Shown here piece by piece: positions 24,381-34,400 of a stretch of 44,142 nucleotides of DNA (the first letter of the stretch is position 1; every line of letters starts with the position of its first letter). The DNA lies in contig CALUZQ010000012.1 in NCBI GenBank assembly GCA_944325225.1, forward strand, positions 1-44,142, in the 5' to 3' direction. Under the pieces are notes generated by a model that was not told the origin of the DNA, searched no databases, and was given only the letters and a program-made list of their open reading frames with translations. Position numbers and translations under genes: made by a program. The stretch comes from an uncultured Elusimicrobiales bacterium. Its GTDB lineage: Bacteria; Elusimicrobiota; Elusimicrobia; Elusimicrobiales; Elusimicrobiaceae.

Positions 24381-25656
24381 GCTTTTCCTCCGGCACGGCC
24401 GGCTTCTCAAAAGCCGCTTGCTTAGCCGCGTCCAATTCCTTTAAGTATAACACTTTTAGCTCATCAAATTCTTTTCGTTGTTCCTTAGGCACATCGCGCA
24501 CCGCGGAATTGCGGTTTTTCATCTTCAGAAAATCCACAAATTTATTTCTTTCTTTAATGCGAAAATCCAAATGCGGCCCCGTGGAAAGCCCCGTACTGCC
24601 CACATAACCCACAGTTTGCCCTTGCTTAACTTTGGCACCGGCTTTAATGCCTTTGGCAAAACCTTTTAAGTGGCCGTACATCGTGGTATAACTGTTGGCG
24701 TGGCGGATTTCTATAAAGTTCCCGAACCCGCCTTTTTTGCCGGCAAAGCGCACGGTTCCGTCGGCCACGGCCTGCACGGGCGTGCCGGAAGGAGCCGCAT
24801 AGTCTATACCCAGATGCGGCCGGCGGATTTTTAAAATCGGGTGCATTCTGCCGTAAGAGAAGCGCGAAGAAATGCGGTAATTACGGAAACTAATCGGCGA
24901 TTTTAAGAACATTTTTTTGCTCATCTTGCCGGTTTCATCGTAAAAATCGCCCTCAAAGTAAAACGCGTTAGTGGTAATACCACTTTCGGCCCCTTTGTAC
25001 GAAGCCGCCAGCAAGTCCTGCCCGGTAATTTCGCCCGAGGCGGTATAATGTTCTTCCCACAAAGCGGCGTACTCGTCGCCGTTGCGGGTATCGGTATTAA
25101 AGTCAATCGTCCAGGAGAAGGCGTCCGTAAAATCTAAAATCAGCGGCACTTGCAATCCTTTGGCAAGCATAGAATTAAACAAAGCGCCTTCTACTTTGCC
25201 CGCAGCGGTTTTGATGCGGGTTTTGATTTCTACATCACTCACTCCCGCCACCAAGGCCCCGTCCACATTGGCCACATAATAGCGTTTGAAACCCTGCGTC
25301 AGTAAAAGCAGAATGAAATTCCCTTCGGAATCTACCGAAACGGAATAAGTATCGCGCTTTTGCAGTTTGCGTGTATCCACGACCGAACCCAATTTGCTTA
25401 CAATTTGCGCAACCGCCTGGTTTTCCAGCCCGGATTCCTGCAACGCCACATAAACCGGTTTGTCCTTAACGGTATATTCAACCGCGGGGATTTCGCGCTC
25501 CTGAAGGTTCTCGCGTTCCTGCTCATTTTTAACGCGGGAAACTTCAATAGCCGCATAGGTGGAAATAATAATTACCCCCAGCGTAAGCACATAAAAAAGG
25601 ATATCGTGATAACGCCGGTAGTGACGCTGAAACAAAGCCAAAATCTTTTTTCTCAT
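24370..25656 (-). CDS. M23 (LytM-type) metallopeptidase, membrane anchored
   Basis: The 428-residue product has one N-terminal membrane helix (about 18-40), a periplasmic region with an OapA/LysM-like part (about 60-240), then the peptidase domain. The first zinc motif is HLGIDYAAP (HxxxD) and MYGHLKGF carries the catalytic His. The final motif reads GPHLDFRI, so the usual third zinc ligand (HxH) is Asp. Such enzymes cut peptidoglycan cross-links and allow cell growth, like MepM. The C terminus is long and charged. A GTG lies two codons upstream, and neither start has a good Shine-Dalgarno. It sits between ptb and the two P-loop ATPases, overlapping the first by 11 bp. Confidence 0.88.
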   Translation of the reverse strand: MRKKILALFQRHYRRYHDILFYVLTLGVIIISTYAAIEVSRVKNEQERENLQEREIPAVEYTVKDKPVYVALQESGLENQAVAQIVSKLGSVVDTRKLQKRDTYSVSVDSEGNFILLLLTQGFKRYYVANVDGALVAGVSDVEIKTRIKTAAGKVEGALFNSMLAKGLQVPLILDFTDAFSWTIDFNTDTRNGDEYAALWEEHYTASGEITGQDLLAASYKGAESGITTNAFYFEGDFYDETGKMSKKMFLKSPISFRNYRISSRFSYGRMHPILKIRRPHLGIDYAAPSGTPVQAVADGTVRFAGKKGGFGNFIEIRHANSYTTMYGHLKGFAKGIKAGAKVKQGQTVGYVGSTGLSTGPHLDFRIKERNKFVDFLKMKNRNSAVRDVPKEQRKEFDELKVLYLKELDAAKQAAFEKPAVPEEKHEA

Positions 25657-25666
25657 AGACACAGTT

Positions 25667-25688
25667 AGGGGCGGCCGGAAAGCCGCCC
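25667..25688 (-). repeat. GC-rich hairpin between ptb and the M23 gene
   Basis: GGGGCGGC and GCCGCCCC flank a CGGAAA-type turn. There is no T run after it on the minus strand, so it is more likely an mRNA-stabilising or partial-termination structure than a full terminator. It lies 11 nt before the M23 ATG. Confidence 0.55.
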
Positions 25689-25701
25689 CCGATACAGCCC
25701 T

Positions 25702-26619
25702 TTATTTTTGATCTTTCAAATACGAGCAAAGCGCAATCGCATTGAGTTTAACCTTCGGATCATCCGCGCGGGAAGGCAGAATAACCGGAATTTTCGGCCC
25801 CACCAATACGGCGGCGGCTTCCATCTGATCGCCAAAGAAAGTAAGCGCTTTATACAGCGGATTGGCCGCATCCAAATCCGGCAGCATCAAAATATCGGCA
25901 TCTCCGGCAACGGTTTTGCCCGTAATGCCTTTTTCGGCCGCTTTTTCCGCCGAGAGCGAAATATAAAGGTCATACGGTCCTTCCACGCTGCAGCCGGTAA
26001 TTTTACCTTCCGCATTCATCTGCGCCAGGGCCGCCGCTTCTACGGTAGAAGGAATTTTTTCGTTTACTTTCTCCACCGGGCACACGCACGCCACTTTGGG
26101 GTGTTCTAAGCCCAATTTGTGCATGGTGTTAACGGCATTTTGAATAATTTTGACTTTTTGTTCCAAAGTCGGCGCGATGACGACGGCCGAATCGGTTACG
26201 GCAAACGGTTTTTTGTATTTCGGCGTGCTGAATAATACAAAGTGCGATAACAGCGCCCCTTCCGGCACCAAGTGGGCTTCTTTATTCAAGATGGCTTTCA
26301 TATAATACTTGGTATCCACCAGCCCCTTGATTAAAAAATCGCCCTTGCCGGCCAAAATCTGATCCACCGCCAATTTGCACATGGTGGGGACATCTTCGCA
26401 ATCAATCAATTCAAACTTGCTTTCATCAAGCCCGACCGCGGCCACCGTTTCTTTGACCGCCGCCAGCGGGCCGATTAAAATCCCATGGGAAATAAGACCG
26501 TTCTCATCGGCCATTTTAATGGCTTGCAGGGCTTCTTTATTATTTGCCCCCGGAACGACAACTCTGTTTGATTTGCCTTTTACTTGGTTAATCAAATCAG
26601 CAAAACTTTTGAATTTCAT
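25702..26619 (-). CDS. ptb: phosphate butyryltransferase
   Basis: The 305-residue PTA/PTB-family enzyme converts butyryl-CoA (or branched acyl-CoA) plus phosphate to the acyl phosphate and CoA. Length and order of motifs fit Ptb, not the longer Pta: RVVVPGANNKEAL near the start, KGLVDTKYYMKAILNKEAHL, HFVLFSTPKYKKPFAVTDSAV and the ILMLPDLDAANPLYKALTFFG segment. AGGAG lies 10 nt before the ATG. It follows buk by 32 nt on the same strand, so the two steps that make ATP from an acyl-CoA are encoded together. Confidence 0.93.
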   Translation of the reverse strand: MKFKSFADLINQVKGKSNRVVVPGANNKEALQAIKMADENGLISHGILIGPLAAVKETVAAVGLDESKFELIDCEDVPTMCKLAVDQILAGKGDFLIKGLVDTKYYMKAILNKEAHLVPEGALLSHFVLFSTPKYKKPFAVTDSAVVIAPTLEQKVKIIQNAVNTMHKLGLEHPKVACVCPVEKVNEKIPSTVEAAALAQMNAEGKITGCSVEGPYDLYISLSAEKAAEKGITGKTVAGDADILMLPDLDAANPLYKALTFFGDQMEAAAVLVGPKIPVILPSRADDPKVKLNAIALCSYLKDQK

Positions 26620-26651
26620 AAGTTTGTTTCTCCTGTAAGTGATAATACAAA

Positions 26652-27764
26652 TCAGTGGTACTGCTTGATTATTTTAGGATTATTCAGCGCGCGGCTGGCG
26701 GCTTCGCGCAGGGCGTCTTTTTCCTCGCTGCCCGGGAATACATATACCGGTGCAATCCAGCCCGCGTAGCGGCTAAGTTCCTGCGGAATATATTTGCTGT
26801 GCATTAGTCCGCCCGTCAATGCAATAAAATCCACCTTTCCCTCCAGCACCACGGCCATGGAGCCAATATACTTGGCAATCTGATAGATCATCGCGTCCTC
26901 AGCCAGTTTGGCTTCTTCGCGGGTGCAGTGAATCAGCGAACCGGGCCGTTTTTCCCCGGTGCGGATAAATTCTTCCAAATCTTTTACATCGGAAGTCCCC
27001 GTATAGGCAACTAAACCGCCTTTGCCGCGCAGTTTAAGCCGCATATCGCGCAGGGTATATTTCCCGGAAAAGCACATTTGTACCAGCCCGGCATTGGGGG
27101 TGCCTCCGCTTCGCTGGGGGGTCATGGGGCCGTCGCCCTCGTAGCCGTTATTTACATCTACCACTTTTCCGTGGCGGTGAGCCCCAACGGTAATTCCGCC
27201 CCCGCCGTGGCACACGATACAATTTACTTTTTCATACGGTTTGCCCAGTTTTTCGGCAATCATACGGGCTACGCGCTTTTGGCTCAGCGCGTGAAAAATG
27301 GAAATGCGCGGATTTTCGGGCATTCCGGAATAGCGGGCTACGGGCTGGAGTTCGTCAATCACCACCGGGTTGGCAATAAAACTGGGGCAACCAGCATATT
27401 GGGCAATTTCTTTGGCTAAAATACCGCCCAAATTGCTGGGGTGAATTCCGCCATAACGGCCGGTTTCCAGATCGCTGATCATCTGATCGTTCACGGCATA
27501 CACCCCGCCTTCCAGCGCGCGGATAAACCCCCCGCGCCCGATAACGGCGTCAATCTCTTTAAGCGGTACTTTATGGTCCAGCAGATAATCCAGAATAAGC
27601 TTACGCCGCAGCGGCAGCTGCTCGGTTACATTTTTACCCTCGTAGGGTTCCAAATCGGTCAGGGAATAGCGCACGGTAACTTCAAAAACGGGTTTATCTC
27701 CCCGGTAGTAGCCGATATCGTCGGAAGTGGAACCTGGATTGATTACCAGGATATTATAAGCCAT
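26652..27764 (-). CDS. buk: butyrate kinase
   Basis: The 370-residue acetokinase-family enzyme transfers phosphate from butyryl phosphate to ADP. It begins AYNILVINPGSTS, then shows GRGGFIRALEGG, RYGGIHPSNLGG, the VCHGGGGITVGAHRHG phosphate loop, DGPMTPQRSGG and the FIALTGGLMHS adenosine segment. The family usually has NPGSTSTK, whereas here the last two residues are DD. The start is the ATG at 27764 with AGGGGG 7 nt upstream. A longer reading from 27803 has no support. It is 64 nt downstream of trmJ and upstream of ptb. It may act on butyrate or on branched-chain acids. Confidence 0.92.
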   Translation of the reverse strand: MAYNILVINPGSTSDDIGYYRGDKPVFEVTVRYSLTDLEPYEGKNVTEQLPLRRKLILDYLLDHKVPLKEIDAVIGRGGFIRALEGGVYAVNDQMISDLETGRYGGIHPSNLGGILAKEIAQYAGCPSFIANPVVIDELQPVARYSGMPENPRISIFHALSQKRVARMIAEKLGKPYEKVNCIVCHGGGGITVGAHRHGKVVDVNNGYEGDGPMTPQRSGGTPNAGLVQMCFSGKYTLRDMRLKLRGKGGLVAYTGTSDVKDLEEFIRTGEKRPGSLIHCTREEAKLAEDAMIYQIAKYIGSMAVVLEGKVDFIALTGGLMHSKYIPQELSRYAGWIAPVYVFPGSEEKDALREAASRALNNPKIIKQYH

Positions 27765-27828
27765 TATGTCCCCCTTTTTAGGCGCTTTCTTATATTTTAA
27801 CAAAATATACGGGCTTTAGCCGGCTGAA

Positions 27829-28539
27829 TTACGGCAGTTTTTCAGCCAGTTTTTCAGCCCATTTTTTAAGGAAAAACAACTGCTCGCGCGATAATCCCTG
27901 CCGGGCCAGCATATGACGCAGAAGATTTTTGCGCTGGGCAGGGGAAAAATCGGTCTTAAAGCCGGATTTTTCAAACAGTCCGTCGGCCGCGGCAATAAAA
28001 ATTTCTTTTTGCGCATCGGTAGGCGCCTGCGGGGCTTTCCCGGGAGAGCGCAGGGCGGCAAAATCCGGCCGGCGGGACAGTTCATAACAGGTTAAAATAA
28101 CGGCCTGTGCCAAATTGATAGAGGGCTGTTTGGCCGCGGTCGGTATATTGAGTACGGCCGCACACCGTTCAATATCGGCATTGGAAAGCCCGCTTTTTTC
28201 GTTGCCAAACACCAAAGCCGTCCGGCCGGCCGGATTTTGAGCAAGCCGTTCGTTCAAACGAGGAAGCGGAATAATTTCTTGTTTAATTTCGCGGTTTTTA
28301 AGTGCGGTAGCCGCCAGGGAAAAGTGCACATCGGCCAGGGCTTGGTCCAGCGTATCGTACTTTTGGGCCTGGCTCAAAATATCCGATACGCCCACCGCGC
28401 TGACGGCCTCGCGCCAAACGGGTGGATACGGATCCACTACCCGCAGGTCAGCCAGCCCAAAGTTGCCCATGGCCCGGGCACACGCCCCGATATTATTCGG
28501 GTCCCGCGGGCGGACCAGCACCACGCAAAAAGCGCTCAT
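27829..28539 (-). CDS. trmJ: TrmJ-type tRNA 2'-O-methyltransferase
   Basis: The 236-residue SPOUT-class enzyme shows RPRDPNNIGACARAM (motif 1, with the catalytic Arg/Asn), ALVFGNEKSGLSNADIERC (motif 2) and PSINLAQAVILTCYEL (motif 3, trefoil knot). This fits TrmJ, which methylates the ribose at position 32 of the tRNA anticodon loop. The SAM-binding knot is at the end of the core, and the last 75 residues form a helical tail as in TrmJ. Other SpoU-family substrates are possible. The start overlaps the lpd stop by 4 bp (ATGA), so it is co-translated with lpd, an unrelated enzyme. Confidence 0.85.
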   Translation of the reverse strand: MSAFCVVLVRPRDPNNIGACARAMGNFGLADLRVVDPYPPVWREAVSAVGVSDILSQAQKYDTLDQALADVHFSLAATALKNREIKQEIIPLPRLNERLAQNPAGRTALVFGNEKSGLSNADIERCAAVLNIPTAAKQPSINLAQAVILTCYELSRRPDFAALRSPGKAPQAPTDAQKEIFIAAADGLFEKSGFKTDFSPAQRKNLLRHMLARQGLSREQLFFLKKWAEKLAEKLP

Positions 28540-29906
28540 TTTGCGGCGGCCTCCCCCAACGATTCGGCAAAAGTCGGGTGGGCAAAAATCACTTCTTTAA
28601 ACTGCTCCACGGTCATTTGGGCCGCCAGCGCCACGCTGACGGTATGAATCAGCTCCGTGGCGGACGCACCCGCCAACACCGCTCCCAGCAATTTGCCGGT
28701 TTGCGCGTCGCTCAACAATTCATCATATCCTTCGGTTTGATCCTGGGCGACGGCGCGGCCGTTGGCCAGCAAAAACGCCTTATGGCTTTTGACGCTTAAA
28801 CTTTTTGCTTCGGCTTGCGCGCGGGTCAGCCCCACGGAAGCAATTTCCGGCGTGGTATAGATAGCCCGCGGCACCGCGCTGTTATGGTAGATTGCTTTCA
28901 CGCCGCACAAATTGCTGGCTGCTACTTCGCCCTGGCGGCTGGCGGCGTGGGCTAATTGGAAAAGTCCGTTTACATCGCCTACCGCATAGATATTCCCTTT
29001 TAATTGCAAGGTTTCGGGGTTCACCTGTACGCCTTTGCGCGTCCATTCCACCCCGATATTTTCCAGATGCAGGGCGCGCAAATCCACCGTACGGCCGATG
29101 GCGGCCAGCACCGCTTCGGCCCGGAGAATTTGCCCGTCGGAAAGCGTCAGCGTAAAAAGTCCGTTTTCTTGTTGAACTGCCGCGGCGCTTAATCCGGTAT
29201 AAAAGGTAACGCCTCGTTTGGAAAGGGACTGTGCCAGCACGCGTGCGGCGTTTTCGTCCTCCAGCGGCAAAATGCGCGGCTGCATTTCCACTACGCTGAC
29301 GGACACCCCCAAATCATTCATTAAATCAGCCAATTCACAGCCAATCACGCCGCCGCCAATAATAACCAGCGTCTTGGGCAGATTCTCTATGTCAAAAATG
29401 GTGGAATTATCGTAAATTTTATCTTTCATTTTATCAAACGGAGGCGGAAAAAACGCTTCGGATCCTGCGGCCAAAATAATTCCGTCACACGATAAGGTCC
29501 GCTCGGTGCCGTCCGTCCGTTTTACCAAAACAGTTTGCTCGTTGATAAAAGAGGCCTCCCCCTGCAACACCTCTACCCCCGCTTTTTTAAGCAAAAAAGC
29601 GATGCCTTGGGTCAGTTTGCGCGTGGCGGCTTGCTGGCGGGCTTGAATTTTTTTCCAATCGCGTGCGGCAAAAAGGGCCTCCGCCGCGGCTTGGCCGTCC
29701 GCCGTACAGAGCCCGGCGGCGGTCCGGGCCGAATGAAAACGGTGCGCCGCGTCCAGCAACGATTTGGAAGGAATACACCCGCAGTTTAAACACACGCCCC
29801 CCAGTTTGTTTTTTTCCACCAGGGTTACTTGGGCCCCTAAGGAAGCGGCTTTGAGCGCGGCCGGATATCCGCCCGGACCGCCGCCAATGACGACAATATG
29901 TTTCAT
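28536..29906 (-). CDS. lpdA: dihydrolipoyl dehydrogenase (E3)
   Basis: The 456-residue flavoprotein reoxidises dihydrolipoyl groups of 2-oxoacid dehydrogenases or the glycine cleavage system. It shows the FAD motif GGGPGGYPAALKA (8-20), the redox disulfide GGVCLNCGCIPSKS (36-49), the NAD motif IIGGGVIGCELADL, the second FAD motif IYAVGDVNG, and the C-terminal active-site HPTFAES. AGGGGG lies 4 nt before the ATG. It is the first gene of the minus-strand run (lpd-trmJ-buk-ptb). No E1 or E2 gene is in the window. The lpd-buk-ptb grouping recalls bkd operons of Firmicutes, where E3 works with Ptb and Buk on branched-chain oxoacids. Confidence 0.92.
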   Translation of the reverse strand: MKHIVVIGGGPGGYPAALKAASLGAQVTLVEKNKLGGVCLNCGCIPSKSLLDAAHRFHSARTAAGLCTADGQAAAEALFAARDWKKIQARQQAATRKLTQGIAFLLKKAGVEVLQGEASFINEQTVLVKRTDGTERTLSCDGIILAAGSEAFFPPPFDKMKDKIYDNSTIFDIENLPKTLVIIGGGVIGCELADLMNDLGVSVSVVEMQPRILPLEDENAARVLAQSLSKRGVTFYTGLSAAAVQQENGLFTLTLSDGQILRAEAVLAAIGRTVDLRALHLENIGVEWTRKGVQVNPETLQLKGNIYAVGDVNGLFQLAHAASRQGEVAASNLCGVKAIYHNSAVPRAIYTTPEIASVGLTRAQAEAKSLSVKSHKAFLLANGRAVAQDQTEGYDELLSDAQTGKLLGAVLAGASATELIHTVSVALAAQMTVEQFKEVIFAHPTFAESLGEAAAK

Positions 29907-29983
29907 TTTTCCCCCTTATTTACGGCGTTTTGGTTATACCTATTGTAGCATTAAAAACGGTATAATAAAAAACAGGAAACATT

Positions 29984-30670
29984 ATGCCAACAAACAGTAA
30001 GCCGTCTTATATCGGACACCGTAAGCGCATCCGTGAAAAGTTCGCTTCGGCAGGGCTGGAATCGTTCCTGGATCACGAAACGCTGGAACTGCTGCTAAGC
30101 TATGCCGTCGCGCGCAAAGACACCAAACCGATTGCCTGGGCTTTACTCAAGAAATTCGGGTCCCTTTCGGCCGTGCTGGACGCAGACCCCGCCCAGCTGA
30201 CAAGCATACCGGGCGTGGGGCCGGGTACGGCACAGTTTTTAAAACTCATTCGTGCCGTGTTTAAAAAATACTCTTTTGAAGAAGTGAAAGAACGCGTTAC
30301 CATCCGTACGCCCCAACAGGTGCTGGAATACTGCAAGGCCTCGCTGTCCGGTAAAAAAGAAGAATGTTTGGAAGCAATCTTTTTGTCCGTCCGGAATACC
30401 GTGATGAGTACCCAAGTGGTGGCCTCGGGGCTGATAGACCGGGTAGCCGTATCGCCGCGCAAAATTGTGGAATGCGCGCTGGCGGCCAAAGCATCGGCCT
30501 TGATTTTGGTGCACAATCACCCGTCGGGCGATGCGACACCGTCGCAGGAAGATATTGAACTCACACAAGAAGTAATCCGCGCCGCAGCGCTGTTTGGCAT
30601 TTCCGTACACGACCACATCATTGTAGGCAAGGGCTCCCACTACAGCTTAAAAGCAAACGGAAAAATTTAG
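29984..30670 (+). CDS. radC: RadC-family JAMM protein
   Basis: The 228-residue length is normal for RadC. A helix-hairpin-helix (LTSIPGVGPGTAQF, about 66-79) is followed by a JAMM/MPN+ domain with the metal motif HNHPSGDATPSQED, in which two His and one Asp bind zinc. The exact cellular role of RadC is unsettled; early reports of DNA repair are in doubt. TATAAT (29961-29966) and an AGGAA ribosome-binding site precede the ATG. It is divergent from lpd and converges on comF. Confidence 0.92.
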   Translation: MPTNSKPSYIGHRKRIREKFASAGLESFLDHETLELLLSYAVARKDTKPIAWALLKKFGSLSAVLDADPAQLTSIPGVGPGTAQFLKLIRAVFKKYSFEEVKERVTIRTPQQVLEYCKASLSGKKEECLEAIFLSVRNTVMSTQVVASGLIDRVAVSPRKIVECALAAKASALILVHNHPSGDATPSQEDIELTQEVIRAAALFGISVHDHIIVGKGSHYSLKANGKI

Positions 30671-30680
30671 CGTGCCCGTT

Positions 30681-31412
30681 TTACTCACGGGCAAATGTGT
30701 AAGCCAGCACCTTTTTGGCGCCCGCTTCTTTCAAACTGACGGCGCACCCTTCCAGCGTGGCGCCGGTCGTGGCCACATCGTCTATCAGCAAAACGGTTTT
30801 CCCTTTTACTAACAACGGATTTATGCAGCGAAAAGCACCCGTCATATTCTCCATCCGGGCTTGCCGGCCCAGTTTGGTTTGGCTGACGGTATCCCGCACA
30901 CGCACCAAGGCCGCGGCCGTGTAAGCCAATCCAACCGCCGGCGCAAAAACCTGCGCCAACAACGCACTTTGGTTATAACCGCGGCGGCGGTTCTTTTTGG
31001 GAAAAAGCGGCACCGGCACCACAACTTCCGCTTCCGCCAGTTCGGGATAACGGGCATACGACCGGGCCATCCAATTCCCCATATACAAAGCCAAATAATC
31101 GGCTTGTGCATATTTAAGCGCATGAACCAATGCCCGCGAAGCCGCATTAAACTGACAGGCCGAACGAATGACCCGGCACTTATACTTTTGCGCCTTGCTG
31201 CCGCGGCAGCGGTAACAATGGCCGCCGCCGGATTTAAGCACCGCGCCGCAGCGCTTGCACACCAGCGGCCCCGGCGGCTGCAAACCGGCTTCACACTCCG
31301 CGCAAAGCGGTGCTTCGCTTTGCCACGGCAAGTCCCGCCCGCAGCCAAAACAAGTGCGCGGAAACCAAAAATGCAAAAACAGTTTGGAAAGATTGTTCCA
31401 GTTCAGACGCAT
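30681..31412 (-). CDS. comF: ComF family phosphoribosyltransferase-like protein
   Basis: The 243-residue product has an N-terminal double zinc ribbon (CFGCG, CAEC, CKRCG, CYRCRG), then a phosphoribosyltransferase domain with the NRRRGYNQSALLA segment and the PRPP loop VLLIDDVATTGAT. ComF (GntX/YhgH) is needed for DNA uptake in several species that use type IV pili, and may act in the cytosol. No other com gene is in the window. The ATG is 5 nt after the stop of the SprA-like gene and has no Shine-Dalgarno, so it is probably translated from the upstream mRNA. Confidence 0.88.
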   Translation of the reverse strand: MRLNWNNLSKLFLHFWFPRTCFGCGRDLPWQSEAPLCAECEAGLQPPGPLVCKRCGAVLKSGGGHCYRCRGSKAQKYKCRVIRSACQFNAASRALVHALKYAQADYLALYMGNWMARSYARYPELAEAEVVVPVPLFPKKNRRRGYNQSALLAQVFAPAVGLAYTAAALVRVRDTVSQTKLGRQARMENMTGAFRCINPLLVKGKTVLLIDDVATTGATLEGCAVSLKEAGAKKVLAYTFARE

Positions 31413-31417
31413 ATATT

Positions 31418-34400
31418 TTAGAATTGTACCGTTACATTAGCCGCGATATTATACGCGGTGTAATCTTCGGTTTTTACATAAGCGTGATTGAGCAGGGTCA
31501 GCCCGCCGCCGACGGTAAACCGCAAATTCTGGGAAAGTTCGTAATCCAGCGAAGTGCTGAAATCAAACTTTCGGTAGTTTTCTTTTACTTCCACGGGAGA
31601 GCGTTTATCCGTATAAGCGAGGGTGGTGCTCCAAATCACGCGGTTGGTAGCGTTGTACATTTTGTTGATAAACGGCAGTTTAAAACCGCGGGGCAAATTG
31701 AAGTCCCAACGCAGGTTTAAACTGGGGGTGGTTTCGGTACTGCTCTCGCTGATTTGGCCGCCCACCAGCCATTTGTCGTGCGAATTGTAAAGCAGTTTGG
31801 GCGTTACGCGCATGGAACCGATATAGAAAGAGGTCTGGGCGGAAATATCATTGTCTTCCACGCGTTCCAAACTGGTTCCGGCACGCAGGTCGGTTTTATC
31901 CGATTCCTGCCGGGTATAGTTAAGCACCGTGTCAAAATAATTAAACAGCATAAACCGGAAGTCGCCGCCGTATTGAGTGGTAAATTGCTCGTCGGTCGCC
32001 TCAGTGGTTTGTTCCACCCAGCTATAACGCAGTTTTAAGTTGGTGGAGCTGAACCAACTGCCGCCGTAAAAGAATTTTTCTATATCGGAAATAGAAAAAG
32101 TCATATCCGGCAAGGTTAAGCTGGTGGAATCGTATAAGGTGCCGGTTTCGTCGTTGGTTTGGAAAGTTTTGGTAAAGTTGTTAATAAGCGAAATCGTTTT
32201 AAGCGGAGAAGCCGCCCCGCCCAACTCGTACTGCGAGAACGGGCTCCAGCGTTGGGTGGAAGTAAAAGTATCGCGCAAAATTAAGCTTTTTCGGTACCCG
32301 TATTCGCCCACATCTTTAAGCGAACTTCTAATCCATAACTCTTTGCGGGAATCAAATCCGCTGTCCACATCGTACCAGGAATCGGCGTCCTGGATACGGT
32401 AGCTGGAAGAAATTACAAAAGTATTAAAGAGTTTGCTGTTGGGCAAAAGTTCATTCCCGTTGAGCGTAAGCGAGATGCCGCCGTCGGCATTACGGTTGAC
32501 GGTTTTCACTTCCCCCACGCCCACCGTTACTTTCTGGCCGGAGGCGGTAACCGTTTTGGCATTGAGGTTATTGCTTTCCACCGTGCTGATGTTGTAGCTG
32601 ACGGAGGGAGCCAGCCAGTTGGTAATTTTCCAGGTGCTGTTGAAACCCGTATTTTGGCTCATGGCTTTGGGATAACTAATATCCTGCGCCGAAGTTTCGT
32701 CGTAAGTGGTGCGGTCCTCTTTGCTTTTGGTTAAGCTATAGCTGGGCGTAAAATTAAAGTTATTCGTGGGCTGATAGGTTACCTTCATATTCATTTTTTG
32801 GGTATTTTCGTCGGTATTATAGTAACTGTCGGACTCCAGGTGCCGGCTCCGGTCGTAATCTATGGATGAATCGGTAATGTGATAGCCGGCCGTGATATTT
32901 TTAAAGGAACCGGTTGAATGCGTCAGCGTGGCGCCGTAGGTGCGGGCGTCGTCTTTGCGTTTCATCGCGTCATACTCTACCGTATCTTCGGTATATTCCA
33001 AACCGATTTGCGGCAAATTGTCTTTCTTAAAATCTCCGCGGATAACGGCACGCTGCCGGTCCACTTGCCCTTTATCCAGCAAGCTGATGGTGTTGTAGTC
33101 GGTAGTATCGGTAACCATGGGGGTAACGGTAGAGGAGCGGGTTAAATTGGCTTCCATGGGAAACTCTTTAATTTTATCCACTTTCAAAAAATACTCTTCT
33201 TCCGTAATTTCCTGTTTTTTAGAAACGGCCAACGGGGTTTCAAAATTACTGTCCTGATACTTGTATTTCGCCCCGGCGCTTCCCCAGTCTTCCAGCTTTA
33301 CCACCACATCCCCTTTATAGGCCGTTCCTTCCAGCGTAATGGCGTCCGCCAGGTGAATAACATTCAGCCACACTTCGCCCTGGCTTCCCAGCGCTGTAAT
33401 GGGGCCCAGCGTGGCCGTATAGGCGGCGCCGTCGGCCAAAACAACCTGGTAAGAACCGTCCGGCAGGGAGGCCACGGTCTGCACGGTACCGGCGGAGATG
33501 GCAAAATTAGCGTCTTTATAAACTGCCAGACCGGGCTGTAAAATGCCGCGGGCATACAGTGTTTGGGAAGTTTGGTCCTGCACGAAGGTATATTCATAGC
33601 GGCTTTCGGCCTGCACCCCAGTAAACATCAAGCTGACTTCCCGGAAGTTCATCACGCCGCCCGGCGCGCGGCGGCGAACTACGCGCACATTGTAGTCGGG
33701 GTTGGAGGCATTTTCAAAGGAATCGGGCACGCCGTCGCCGTCCGTATCCACCATTTTTAACGAAATCAGACGCCAGCCGCGGAAGTCCGTCGGCACAATC
33801 ACTTTATCAAAATTGGTTTCCGTACCTACTTTTAAGAAAAACTCCGTGCCGGGCTGATTGAGCGGCGCGCTGCCGCCTTGCTGCATAGCGCCGTGCAGCA
33901 AAAAGCGGAACTCGCGGTGCTGGGTAAAATCCATACTCGCAAAATTGCGGTTGGCGTAGCGTTCGCCGGCGGGTTCTTCTTCTTCGGAATTATCCGGCAC
34001 GGCCGGCAGGCCGATGGTATTAAATTTCACATTCAAGGCCTGGTCCAGCGCGTTGGCCGAACCGGTGGCCTGCTTGTAATTGGAGATAGAACCGTACAAA
34101 TAATTGAAAACGGTCAGTCCGTCGCCGGTGGTATCGGCGAAAATCGGTTCGTAGTTGGTATTATCCACATTGTTAATACCGGAAACGGAAAAGATATCCG
34201 GGTCGGTTTCATTTTGGGCGTTCCACGCTGTGCCGGACAGCGACACATTGGCAATTTTAATTTGTCCTTTGAGTTTGCCGGCCCGTTTCATTTCGTCGGT
34301 CAGTTTAATTGTAATACGCAGGTGGCGGATAGCCGTCCATTGTTCTTTCTCGTCGGTGGAAAGCAGCAGCGGCATGGTGTAGGTGGTCCAGGAAGTATTG

